A DNA stretch of 20,681 nucleotides from Usnea hakonensis (Eukaryota > Ascomycota > Lecanoromycetes > Lecanorales > Parmeliaceae): the NCBI GenBank assembly GCA_013423325.1, contig BLJB01000380.1, positions 1 through 20,681 on the forward strand, in the 5' to 3' direction. Position 1 is the first letter of the stretch. The number at the start of each line of letters is the position of its first letter. The notes beneath the pieces are model-generated. The model did no database searches. It was given only the letters and a program-made list of their open reading frames with translations, and was not told the origin of the DNA. Both the position numbers and the translations under genes were made by a program. Positions 1 through 9,650 of this stretch are shown here, in pieces.

Positions 1-86
1 TCCCGTAATTACCTTTCGAAGTTTAGGTAGACACGACGTATAAATTCAAATTCAAAAATAATATATATCTAGTTATAGTCCTAATA
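1..86 (+). repeat. Right end of the Gypsy 5' LTR plus unassigned edge sequence
   Basis: Positions 61-86 match 6877-6902, the right end of the 3' LTR; all differences in this stretch are C/T or G/A at CpA/TpG sites, as RIP would make. The LTR ends in TAACA at 6898-6902 and in the RIP-converted TAATA at 82-86. Positions 1-60 do not align convincingly with the 3' LTR and keep several CpA sites, so they may be diverged LTR, a truncation junction or flanking DNA. The window edge prevents a decision. Confidence 0.6.
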
Positions 87-639
87 TTATTTAATTAATC
101 TATTAATTATACGATATTAATAATTCTATTACTATTCCGCTCGAGGCTTTAAACGAGCTAAAAGAACCTAAAAGGGGGTATTTATAAATTAATAATCTAA
201 TAATAATATATTAGATATATTCTAAATAATACGGAGTATTACTAGTACGCCTAAATAATATAGTATCGCTAAATAAGAAGAGTATTTAATAAAGAGTTAT
301 ATTATTAATAATAAAAAAGAAATCGCCTCGAGAAGATATAACTATAACTAACTAAATTATTTAATAATAATTTAATAATTCTATAGGCGGAGTAATACCC
401 TTTTTAATATATACTTTTAAAGTATTTAAATATATCGAACTAGTTAAATTAATTAATAAACGATTATATAAAAATCTTATATTTAATATATTAAAAGGAG
501 AAAATTTTACTTTTTTAATATCTAGTTTAAAAAAGAGTTAACTATCTCTTAATAATTAATTATATTTTTTACTATAAATTTAAGAGAGTAAAATTATTTC
601 TCTACTATCTTTTTTTTCTTTTTTTTAGAATCTTTTTAA

Positions 640-2200
640 TATCTATTAAATTATTAAATAACCCTATTAATTATCTAATTAGATAAATATAAAGAATTAT
701 AGAATATACCTTTTTCTAATAATAAAGATAAACGCCTTAATAATATTCTAAAAGATAAACTTATATTAGAAAATAAGAATAGAACGCGCTATAATATATT
801 TTAAAAGGTCTTCGAAACGCCTTTAGATAAACTCGATATTTTAGAGCTTTTAGAAGATACTTCTTATTATCCTAATTTAATTAATCGCCTATAATAACTA
901 AAAGGGATATCTAGAAAAATATTAATATTCTAAACTAAAAATAATAATATAGTTACTCTCTAGAATATCTCCTCTATAAATAAGTTTATATAATAAACTA
1001 GAAAAAATCTAGAGGAGTTTCTAAATATACTAAATTAAATTTATTAAAAGAGAGATATAGGGGTTTAGACCTTCTAATTATTAGAAAAGGAGATTATAAA
1101 GTAATAACTCGCTATATAATAATTAATAAATATATAAGAGAATCTTATATCTATAAATTCTAAATTAGAATAATTTTAAAATATCTAAAATAATATAGAG
1201 TTATCTTCTATAATTACTATTAAGTACTTTTAAAAATATCCGGATCCTTCTCTTTTTACTAATAATATAGATCCTATTTAGAAGGATTAAAAAAGTAAGA
1301 TAATAATTAAACTGAAGATAAATAAAAATTATTAGAATAATAATAAAAGCTATATTAAATATATACTTTTATATCTTAAAGGAAAGGTTATAAGATAGAC
1401 CTACTTTAAATAAAAGATTAATACTAATAACCTTTTTTTTATTATCTAGAATATTATAAATAAACTTACTACTATATTTAAAGACTTAGATTATAAATAG
1501 AACTATTAAAGATAGTTTATAATATTATAAATAAAAGCTATATAGTTTACTAATTTTTATTTAGACTTTAGAAGACTCTCTTTTTATTTAAAATATAACG
1601 AAGATCTTTTTATTAAGAAGTTATATAATAAAATAGTAATTTAGCTCTAAATCCTTTAAAATAACTAGTAATTCGAATTTACTACTCTTAAAGAAGCTAA
1701 AAAGTATATAGTAAAGCTAAATAATTTATAGAGAGTTATATAAGAAAATTAGAATAAGATCTTATTATAGAAAAATTAATTTAGAAATATAAAAAGAGTA
1801 GTATTCGCCCTTACTCTATTAAGAATAGCTTTTAAATCTATATATAATCTAATAAGATAAACTTTACTAAGCGATATTATCCGGATAAAAGATATAATTA
1901 AAGATAACTACTTTAAATATTATAAATCTAAATATTATATAAATAATTATCTAGATAATTAGATTTATTTCTATAATCTAAACTTATATAAATAAGATCC
2001 TTAGATTTATAAAATCTTAATAGATAGATCTTCTAATTCGAACTATTATAAGAATTTAGAGGAGTCGAAAAAAGACTATTCTCTATTAAAGGCTTAATAG
2101 AAGATATTATAGAAATAGAATATTATTCTAAAAATAATAAAAATAATTTTATACTCTTATTTTAAATTATACTTAAGTTCTCTCTATTTTTTAAAAAGCC
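640..2200 (+). pseudogene. gag: Gypsy gag polyprotein ghost with zinc knuckle
   Basis: Gag is the structural protein that packages retroelement RNA. Frame phase is constant (codons starting at 727, 811, 1240 and 1909 are all in one frame), interrupted only by TAA/TAG codons of the kind RIP makes from CAA, CAG, CGA and TGG. The middle part (about 1200-1750) reads like a retrotransposon gag core, with a FYLDFRRLSFYLKY-like segment near 1555. A CCHC zinc knuckle sits at 1909-1962; its three Cys, spaced CX2C...C, and its His have all become Tyr (tgt/tgc and cat to tat/tac), and a Gly has become Lys. The start codon is not visible, so the left boundary is approximate. Downstream the frame runs to about 2200 and seems to overlap the beginning of pol in the -1 frame. 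Confidence 0.8.
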
Positions 2201-4050
2201 CTTTATAGTATTAAATATATTATATATTTAAGAAAAAAGATACTAGATACCTCTTTTAATTAATATTAGTACTATAAAATACTACTTTATTAATAAGAGA
2301 ATAATTTCGGCTATATATATTATATTTAAAATCTTATTTATATCTCTATCTAAGTCTCGATATATATATAGATATAATAGTAATATATTAAAGACTCCTA
2401 TTATTTATCTACTTTTATCTAATCTCGAATTTAATAGCTATAAGAAACTAACTATTTCTATATTTATTACTAATTTAGAATAATATACGATTATTTTTAA
2501 TAAGCCCTAAATAAATTAATATAGAGTCTTACTTAATATATAATCTAATTTAGTAGTCTTTTCTACTAATAATAAGGCTAGTCTAGAAGTATAAATTATT
2601 AAAATCTTATCTATTTTATTTACTTTTAGAGTTCTCTAGAGAAAATAATTCTTACTAGAAAAAAAGTTCTTTACTATATATAGTATAAATATAAATATTT
2701 TTAATCTCCTCGCTTATTAGATAAGGGTTAAAGAAATATAACTATTTACTATATTTATAGAAGATATTAATACCCTTATTCTAGCTAATTAGAAGAATCG
2801 CCTAGATACCCTAAAAGTAAACGCTATAAAAGCGCCTAAAATAGATTTTAAAATAATTTAGAAAAAGCTTCTTTCTAAATACTAGAATTTTTAAAATATT
2901 TTTAATTATATCTAGACTAATAAACTTCCTCCTTACTAATTTTATAATTATAAAATTAAACTTATTTCTAATATAAAGTCTCTATAAAGTAGAATATATT
3001 ATATATTTTTATATAAGATATAGCGAGTTAAAAAGTACCTTATTAAAAATCTTTTTAAAGAATTTATTATATCTAGTAAAGCTTCTTATATATTATTAAT
3101 TTTCTTTATATTAAAATCTAATAATAATTTATAATTCTATATAAATTACTAAAAGTTAAATATCTTTATTAAATATAATTAATATCCCCTCTCTCTTATA
3201 AAGAAGGTTATTAGAAAGATTATAAACTATAAATATCTTACTCGCTTAAATATTATTATAATATTTAATAAGTTTAGAATAGATTCTAAAAGTAAAAATT
3301 TAACTACTTTTATAATAGCTTTAGAATTATATAAATATAAAGTCCTTCTATTTAGACTAACTAATAGACTAAGCTCTTTCTAGTAATATATTAATAAAGT
3401 ATTATAAAAACTTCTAAATAATTTTTATTAAATATATCTTAATAATATCCTTATTTATAGTAAATTAAGAAAGAAGTATTAAAACTATATTTAAAAAGTA
3501 CTTTCTCGTCTCTAGAATATAAATCTATAAATAGATATTAAAAAGTATAAATTTAATATAGAAGAGATAGTCTTTCTAGATATTATTATATTAGATAAAG
3601 GGTTCTAAATAGATCTTAAAAAAATAGAAGTTATTATTAAATAGTCTTCTCCTATAAATCTAAAAAAGGTATAAAAGTTTATTAAATTTATTAACTTTTA
3701 TAGGCGTTTTATTTATAAGTTCTTAAAGCTAGTAAAGCCCTTAATATAATTTATTAGAAAGAATACTCTATTCGTATAGAATAAGGTCTACTTAGAAATC
3801 TTTAAAAATCTTAAAAAATAAGTTATTAATATTCTAATACTAAAGTACTTTAATCTAAAAAGATAAACTATACTTAAAACTAATACTTTTAATTTTATTA
3901 TTAGTAGAATACTATTCTAGTATAATAATAAGGATATACTCTATCTAATAATTTTCTATAGTAAGATAATAGTCTCTATAAAGTATAACTATTATATATA
4001 TAATAAAGAGTTATTAGTAATTATAAGATATTTTAAATATTAGTATTTTA

Positions 4051-4063
4051 AACTTAAGTATAC
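4051..4063. repeat. Left target-site duplication of the retroposon insertion
   Basis: The 13-bp sequence aacttaagtatac here matches aactcaagtatac at 4365-4377 with one C/T difference at a CpA site. Removing one copy plus the insert (314 nt) rejoins the RNase H reading frame of the Gypsy pol. Confidence 0.85.
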
Positions 4064-4364
4064 GCCCAAAAAGGGCGTACGAAGAAGCGACCGCACCCGC
4101 CTCTAGAGGCGGGGGCGATTAGAGATACGAAAGTTAGAGAATAGAAAAGTCGGCGTAAAGAAGTAGAGAAATACGCGGTAATATAATAGAGCTCTTAAGG
4201 AGTATAGTAGAAAGGAGAGCGTACTATTTAATTAAAATTTTTATCTAGAGGTTTACCCTTAGATTTCTTTAACGCCTAGCTCTACTAGTTTAGCGTTATA
4301 GTTACCCTTATTAGCTTATATTAAGTAGCTAGTATAGGCGTATAAAATAATCAATCAATCAATT
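4064..4364 (+). mobile_element. Short non-LTR retroposon (SINE-like or internally deleted LINE) inside RNase H
   Basis: This 301-bp segment interrupts the Gypsy RNase H frame and is flanked by a 13-bp direct repeat. Its 3' end is a short (TCAA)n run at 4350-4363, a tail type seen on non-LTR retroposons. Its 5' end has two strong hairpins: a 7-bp stem with an A5 loop at 4061-4079, and an 18-bp perfect palindrome centred near 4106 (cccgcctctagaggcggg). It is richer in GC and keeps more CpA sites than the host element. No convincing RNA polymerase III A/B boxes and no ORF were seen, so the choice between SINE and a LINE derivative remains open. The orientation is inferred from the tail. Confidence 0.75.
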
Positions 4365-4377
4365 AACTCAAGTATAC
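4365..4377. repeat. Right target-site duplication of the retroposon insertion
   Basis: This is the second copy of the 13-bp duplication and keeps the unmutated CpA. It directly follows the (TCAA)n tail, as expected for target-primed reverse transcription. Confidence 0.85.
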
Positions 4378-6130
4378 TAATTTACTTATTTAGATTTTTA
4401 TAGATTACTAGGCCCTAAAGATCTTTATAGAAAATAAGGAGCTTACTCGCTATTAGGCTTATTATTTAAATATTCTATTTAAGTTTAATTTTTAAATAAT
4501 CTTCTACGTAGATAAAAGTAATTTAAAGGCGGATATCTTTATTAGAATAATAAATACTTACTTTATAAATTAGAAGGATAAGAGACTATATTAATAATAC
4601 TAAATAATTCTAATACTAGACTATATTAATATTTATATTACGGAGGAGAAAGCGGGCCTATTTAAACGCGTTTACTAGACTAATAAAGACGACCTTAGGT
4701 ATTAGAAATATAGAGACGTAATTACTAATAATACTTATAAGCTATATAGAATTAAGCTCGAATAATATTAAATAGTAAATAGAGCTCTCTTTAAAAAAGG
4801 CCTATTATAGATTCTAGACTCCCTATATATCTTAATACTTAACGAGATCTATAATTAACCTTCGAGTAGTTATCTCGAAATAAGATAAATAGTAGATCTC
4901 TTATAATAATACTACTATTAGTCTAGCTATATAATAATAATTAGATAATATATTACTAATTATTATAACTATTAATATAGTAAATCGCCTCGAAATAAAA
5001 TAAATAGATTACTAGTATCTCTATTAATTCTATAAACCCGTTAGTAAAATATATTTATAGATTTTATTACTAGCCTTTCTCTTTTAGAAGATTTTAATAC
5101 TATATATATTCTTATCTATTATCTTATTAAAGAGAAATATTACGTTCTATACTTCTAAGGTAATAATAGTATTTCAACTAAATTATTAATCTAGATTCTA
5201 CTATAGAATCTTTATTACCTCTATAGACTTCTAAGCTCTATTATATTTAATAAAGAATTATAGTTTATATCTACCTTATAAAAGAGTCTATATAAAAGAT
5301 TTAGAATCTAAGCTAATCTCTTAACTATCTACTATTTTTAGATAGATAAGTAGACTAAAAGAGTAAATTAGAATATTAAAAAAAGCCTCTATATCTTTTA
5401 TAATTATATATAAAACGATTAGACTAAGTAGGTCCTTATAGTAAAGTTTACTAATAATAATAATATAATTTTAGCTACCTCTCTTACTCCTTTTTTTATA
5501 AATAAAGAATTTAATCTCTATATAAGCTTTAATTCTAATATAATAGATTATAAGATTATAAGGAAAAAACTATAAGTCTTAAAAATTAAAAATATTATTA
5601 AGAGGATAGAAGAGATTTTAAAATATAATAAGAAATACTTAGAGGCCTTCTAAATCGCGATAGAAAGATAAGTAAATAAGTATTATAAAAAAGTCTTATT
5701 TAATATTAATAATAAAGTTTAGTTATCTTCTAAATATATTAATATAATAAGACCCTATAAGAATCTAGAGAATAAATAATTAGATCTCTATAAAATTATC
5801 TAATAAGTTAATATTACCTATCGTCTAGATCTCCCTCGTATATAGCGGATCTATAATATATTTTATTTATAGTATCTTTAGAAGTACCCTAATAACTCTT
5901 TTCTAAAATAGTAGAGATTTCCGCTAAAGCCGAAAGTCCTATTAAAGGATAATAAATAGAATATTAATAATATACTAGACTCTTACCGCTACTATAACTA
6001 TCTATAGTATAAAGTTAAGTAAATAAATATATTAAGGGATAATAAATAGTATTATATAAATAAAAGAGAATTTAATAATATTAAAAAGATTATTAAAGAG
6101 TTCTATAAGCGATATCTAAAGGCTATTTAT

Positions 6131-6703
6131 TAATATAAAATTTAGCTCTATTAAAGTAGTTTCGATTTAATAATATCTCGGATATTACGCTATTTAACTA
6201 CTTTTATAAATTCGAGTTATATAGATCCTTTTTAGTAAATTACGGCTAGAAAAAAAGCTACTAAAGACTCTAACTTCTTAATATCTATATTAAATAAGGC
6301 CTACTATATATACTCCTATTATTAATATATATCTAAATATCCTTTAATATTATTTAATATTACCCCTAGAGTATTATTATTACTAATAGTAGCCTATATT
6401 AAAATTATCTTTTAATATTTAACCCTATTTCTTTAGAGAAAGTTTATAAATAAGGCTCCGTAATTAAGATTAGGTTTAACTTAATTCGACTTGATAATAT
6501 TTAACTAATAGGAGGCCTTTATTCGACGATTTTCCTCTCCGCTTCTAAATCGAATATTAAATTATTATTCTATATTAAAATACCTTTTTTATTAACTATT
6601 TTACTAATCTATAACTAAATCGCTTTATATAGAAAGCCCTAGAAAGGTATAATATTATATATATAATAAATATTATCTCTTAAGGTATACGAATATACCT
6701 TCT
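6131..6703 (+). other. Gypsy region between chromodomain and polypurine tract
   Basis: No named domain was recognised here. The sequence keeps RIP bias and some coding-like flow, with segments resembling the tail of the polyprotein or a 3' untranslated region. It ends in the purine run that precedes the 3' LTR. Confidence 0.5.
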
Positions 6704-6715
6704 AAGGGGGGGGAG
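6704..6715 (+). other. Polypurine tract of the Gypsy element
   Basis: A purine run of AA, eight or more G, then AG lies directly upstream of the LTR start. It is the primer site for plus-strand DNA synthesis in LTR retrotransposons. G-runs survive because RIP targets TpG/CpA and not GpG. Confidence 0.8.
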
Positions 6716-6718
6716 TAA

Positions 6719-6902
6719 TATTATAAGTATAACTACTTATAAGGCTAAAGGAGATATATAATCTTCTTCCTATTCGGGTTTAGCGCCTTAATACCTCTCT
6801 ATCTATATATCTTTCTTATACCTATATATAGATTTTACCTTCTCATCAATTAAATCCTCGTTATATATCACTATTAACATATGTCTAGTTATAGTCCTAA
6901 CA
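6719..6902 (+). repeat. Gypsy 3' LTR (about 184 bp)
   Basis: It begins tatta, RIP-converted from the expected TGTTA, just after the polypurine tract. It ends taaca at 6902, giving TGTTA/TAACA inverted termini. The right end matches 61-86. The last part (about 6840-6902) keeps CpA and TpG sites and is less mutated than the interior of the element. Confidence 0.8.
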
Positions 6903-8183
6903 ATAGCCTTTTTATATAATAATATTAAAGAGATTATTTATATTATATAGTCTATAGATTTAAAGTCTAAAGATAAATATAAAGTATATAAATTAAAAAA
7001 GGCTCTATATAGCTTTAAATAATTCTTTAGAGTATAATATAATACTCTAATAATATTTTTTATAAAGCTTAGATTTAAGTCTATTACTATTAACTACTCT
7101 ATTTTTAGTAATAATACTATTATTATTACTATCTATATAGATAATATTCTATTTATAGGACCCGATAAATAGAGAATCTAGCGTATTAAAGATAAGCTAT
7201 ATAAATATTTTAAAATAACTAATTTAGGTAAATATTACTATTATCTTAATATAACTATTATAAGAGATTAATCTAATTAAATCTTATTATTTAGCTAGAC
7301 TAATTATATTTAGAAGTTTATTATTAAATATAATATAAAGGAGTTTAAAGGAATTCTAATTCTAATAGATATAAAGAAGTATTAAGCTACTAAAAAAGAC
7401 TTCTAAACTATTAAGGCCTCTTATATAATCTATTCGTCCGCTATCGGCTTATTAATATATATAATATTTAATACGAGGCTAAATATTATATACGCTATCT
7501 TAATAATATTCTAATATAACTTAAATTTAAATAAGTCTTATTAGAAGGTTATTAAATAAATCTTCTAATATTTTAGATAAATTATTAACTATTAGCTTAT
7601 TTTTAGAGGAGAACTAAAGTCCCTAATAGAGTATATAAATATTAGTTAGACTAGTAATTAAGATACTTAATAATCTATTTCGGGATATATCTTTAATATA
7701 AATAATATTATAATTAGTTAGTTATCTAAATAATAATCTACTATAATACTTTTAATCTATAAGGCCGAATATATTAACTAAATATAAACTATTAAGAAAA
7801 TAATATAATTACGTAGTCTTTTAAATTAACTTAATTCTAGTAATTAAGCTATTAAGATTATAGTTATTTATTATAATAATTAGAGAGCTATAATACTAGC
7901 TAAAAACTCTTAGTTCTATATATATATTAAGTATATTAATATTTAATATTATTATATACGCGAATAAATTATTATTAGGAATATAGTTTTAGAATATATT
8001 CCTATTAATAGATAAGTTACTAACGGGCTTATTAAGGCCCTATATAAAAATAAATTTAATAAATTCTAAGATCTTATTAGTCTAGAAATACCCCTATAAT
8101 AATATAGTACTATTATAGGGGAGCTTATATTATTCTTATATACTATTTCTATAAATTACTATAGCTATAATTTAGGGGAGTAA
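6903..8183 (+). pseudogene. pol: Copia pol ghost: reverse transcriptase and RNase H
   Basis: A single frame (codons starting at 6906, 7134, 7437, 8001 and 8181) runs the full length, broken only by RIP-type stops. Recognisable pieces are the AFL...IKEI segment at 6906, KLKKALYSFK (Copia LKKALYGLKQ) near 6985, the catalytic box YIDNILFI at 7134 (second Asp now Asn), SAIG...NTRLNI near 7437-7490, and IPIN(R)QVTNGLIKAL, close to the Copia ADGLTKAL end, near 8000. The frame ends at TAA 8181-8183 directly after a ttaggggag tract. The 5' part is absent from the window because of the Gypsy insertion. Expected activity was copying element RNA into DNA; none is possible now. Confidence 0.9.
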
Positions 8184-8186
8184 TTT

Positions 8187-8551
8187 TATTAGCCCCCGCG
8201 TTTCGGGTAATTAACCGGGTAATTAATCCGCGCCTATAGAGCCCTAATATTATATTTAGTATTATATAGACTTACTATTTAATAAATAGCTATATTAAAG
8301 TATTTACTACTAATAGTATCTATACTTCTAATACCTCGGGTTAATATTCTATAACTATTACTATTACTATTAAAGTAATCTACTATATATTATAAATTAG
8401 CCTATTAGACCTTATAGGATCTTATATAGTATTTAGAGTATTTATTACTTATATTATATACTACTTATATTATATAATATTCGGAATATTTAGAGTATTT
8501 ATACTATTTATATTTATCTCTACCTTACCGTTTGTAACCACCTATTCAACA
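8187..8551 (+). repeat. Copia 3' LTR (about 365 bp, boundaries inferred)
   Basis: It starts tattag, probably TGTTAG before RIP, just after the purine tract at 8172-8180. It ends at caaca 8551, giving TGTT/AACA termini. The 5' partner is outside the window, so the end point rests on the terminal sequence alone. The last 25 bp keep TpG and CpA sites, unlike the rest. Confidence 0.55.
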
Positions 8552-9049
8552 TTTGATTAGTGGGATGTTAATGGGGTATTTGATAAAACTCGGTATTTGA
8601 TTAAACTCTACGATATCTCTTTAATAATAGCTAATTAATATAAAGTTTTATATAATATACGTTAAAAATAACTATATATTAACTAGCTACTAATAAAAAG
8701 CCAACTTAAGTATTAATATATATTTAACTAAAGTCAATATAGAGTTCGATATATATCTGATAATAGTTAACTTAGGGTTTAATATATACGATAAAAGTTA
8801 GCTTATAGTTTAATATATATAATAAAAATTAGCTTATAATTCGATATATATCCGATATAAGTTAACTTATAGCTAAATACTTATTATTATAAATTTAATA
8901 GTAAGTTAGTGAACTATTAATAGATAATTAATATTAAGAGAATATATACTTAATATATAGATAATAATAACTATATTATAGATATTTCTACTACTAGTAA
9001 GGTTAGTTATATAAGTTATATTTTATAATTCTAATATAAAAGTAGGCTA
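8552..9049. other. Non-coding stretch with short tandem repeats and low RIP at its left end
   Basis: 8552-8608 keeps many TpG and CpA sites. Within it, a 17-bp unit (ggtatttgataaaactc) at 8575-8591 is repeated with one mismatch at 8592-8608. 8609-8699 is AT-rich without a recognised feature. 8700-8873 is a minisatellite. 8874-9049 is AT-rich and leads into the 3' end of the minus-strand ghost gene. No gene was seen. Confidence 0.7.
8700..8873. repeat. Minisatellite, about 5.4 copies of a 31-33 bp unit
   Basis: Units start at 8700, 8733, 8766, 8797 and 8828, with a partial copy at 8861. The shared core is gttarcttatagtt followed by atatatat and gataaaa. Differences between units are largely transitions at CpA/TpG. 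The position next to the transposase-like ghost suggests a subterminal repeat of that element, but this is inference. Confidence 0.8.
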
Positions 9050-9483
9050 TTACTACTACGAATTAACTCCCGCTTACTACTATCCTCCCTCTCCTACCTT
9101 TTTATTAATAGAATAAAATACTTTTTTACTCTAATCCCTAGTAATCTAATAATCTCTATTACGGTAGTCTTATCTAGCTTTAATAACGGCGCTTTAATAA
9201 CTAGATTATACTTCTCGCTACTCTTAAAACTCTATATACGTATAATATATATAAATAATCGAGTCTTTCTAGGCGATAATTAGTATAAGAAAGCTCTATT
9301 TATACGACTAAAGTATATACCCCTTATCGTAATAAATTTGCTAATCTTAAAAGTTACCCGATACTAAGAGGCCCTAGTAATTAAGTATTAGTTATAGTAA
9401 TCAAGTATTAGTTATACGCTAATTCTAGATAAGGTTTCGGATCTAACTAATAATAAGGGTATAGTAGTATTAAATTAAGTATA

Positions 9484-9650
9484 GTAGTAGAAAAGTTAAC
9501 TAATTCCAGTAGATTAAGTACTAATTACGGTAAATTAAGTAGTAGGAAAATTAACTAATTATAGTAGATTAAGTAGAGTAGTAGTAGAGTTAACTAATTA
9601 TAGTAGATTAAGTAGAGTAGTAGTAAAGTTAATTACGGTAAACTAAGTAA
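9484..9650 (-). repeat. 39-bp in-frame tandem repeat near the 3' end of the ghost gene
   Basis: Units at 9539-9577 and 9578-9616 are nearly identical, with a partial unit from 9617 and a degenerate one from 9484. A unit length of 39 bp keeps the frame: on the - strand each reads as 13 residues (TTTLLNLL.LVN pattern). The repeat therefore could have been translated. Confidence 0.75.

Larger units (their letters stand above)
2170..6130 (+). pseudogene. pol: Gypsy pol polyprotein ghost: protease, RT, RNase H, integrase, chromodomain
   Basis: The domains in order are as follows. Aspartic protease: PLLINISTIK at 2250-2279, the catalytic Asp now Asn. A FNKPQINQYRVLL-like segment follows near 2490-2530, matching the GKPWM region of fungal Gypsy proteases. 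RT: KYLTRLNIIIIFNKFRI near 3230-3280, FRLTN near 3349, and the catalytic box reading YLNNILIYS at 3435-3461, both Asp now Asn. After it come DLKKIEVII and FYRRF near 3615-3710. RNase H: about 3880-4560, split by an insertion, ending in DKSNLKADI at 4511. Integrase: zinc-binding HHCC region about 4850-4990 with its His/Cys mostly Tyr, core DFIT at 5060, and a C-terminal part to about 5700. A chromodomain-like segment lies at about 5970-6120. The frame is unbroken apart from RIP stops and the insertion. All catalytic centres examined are mutated. Confidence 0.92.
61..6902 (+). mobile_element. RIP-destroyed Ty3/Gypsy chromovirus-type LTR retrotransposon
   Basis: The order gag (zinc knuckle), protease, RT, RNase H, integrase, chromodomain, polypurine tract and 3' LTR is that of a Gypsy chromovirus. 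Each domain can be read on the + strand once the stop codons RIP makes at Gln, Trp and Arg codons are allowed for. Gag is read in one frame and pol in the -1 frame relative to it. Pol stays in a single frame from about 2250 to 6130 except for the exact shift caused by the 314-nt insertion near 4064. CpA and TpG are almost absent. The element is about 6.8 kb, or about 6.5 kb without the insertion, usual for the family. It cannot encode active proteins. Confidence 0.93.
6903..8551 (+). mobile_element. 3' half of a Ty1/Copia retrotransposon, interrupted by the Gypsy element
   Basis: The Copia pol reading starts in the AFL motif that immediately precedes the RT domain, exactly at the end of the Gypsy LTR. 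It runs through RT and RNase H to a purine-rich tract and an LTR ending at 8551. The missing gag, protease, integrase and 5' LTR would be expected to the left of this window if the Gypsy element inserted into the Copia element. Heavily RIP-mutated. Confidence 0.88.

Noticed and set aside
4061..4120. Hairpins as a transcription terminator or tRNA gene
   Set aside because: They sit at the 5' end of a retroposon with a target-site duplication. No cloverleaf or anticodon arm could be folded by eye.
2170..6130. Stop-codon-rich pol as evidence for an alternative genetic code
   Set aside because: Stops appear at positions where relatives have Gln, Trp or Arg and the catalytic Asp and Cys residues are mutated too, so this is RIP damage and not recoding.
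8700..8873. CRISPR-like repeats of about 32 bp
   Set aside because: Whole units repeat without distinct spacers between constant repeats.
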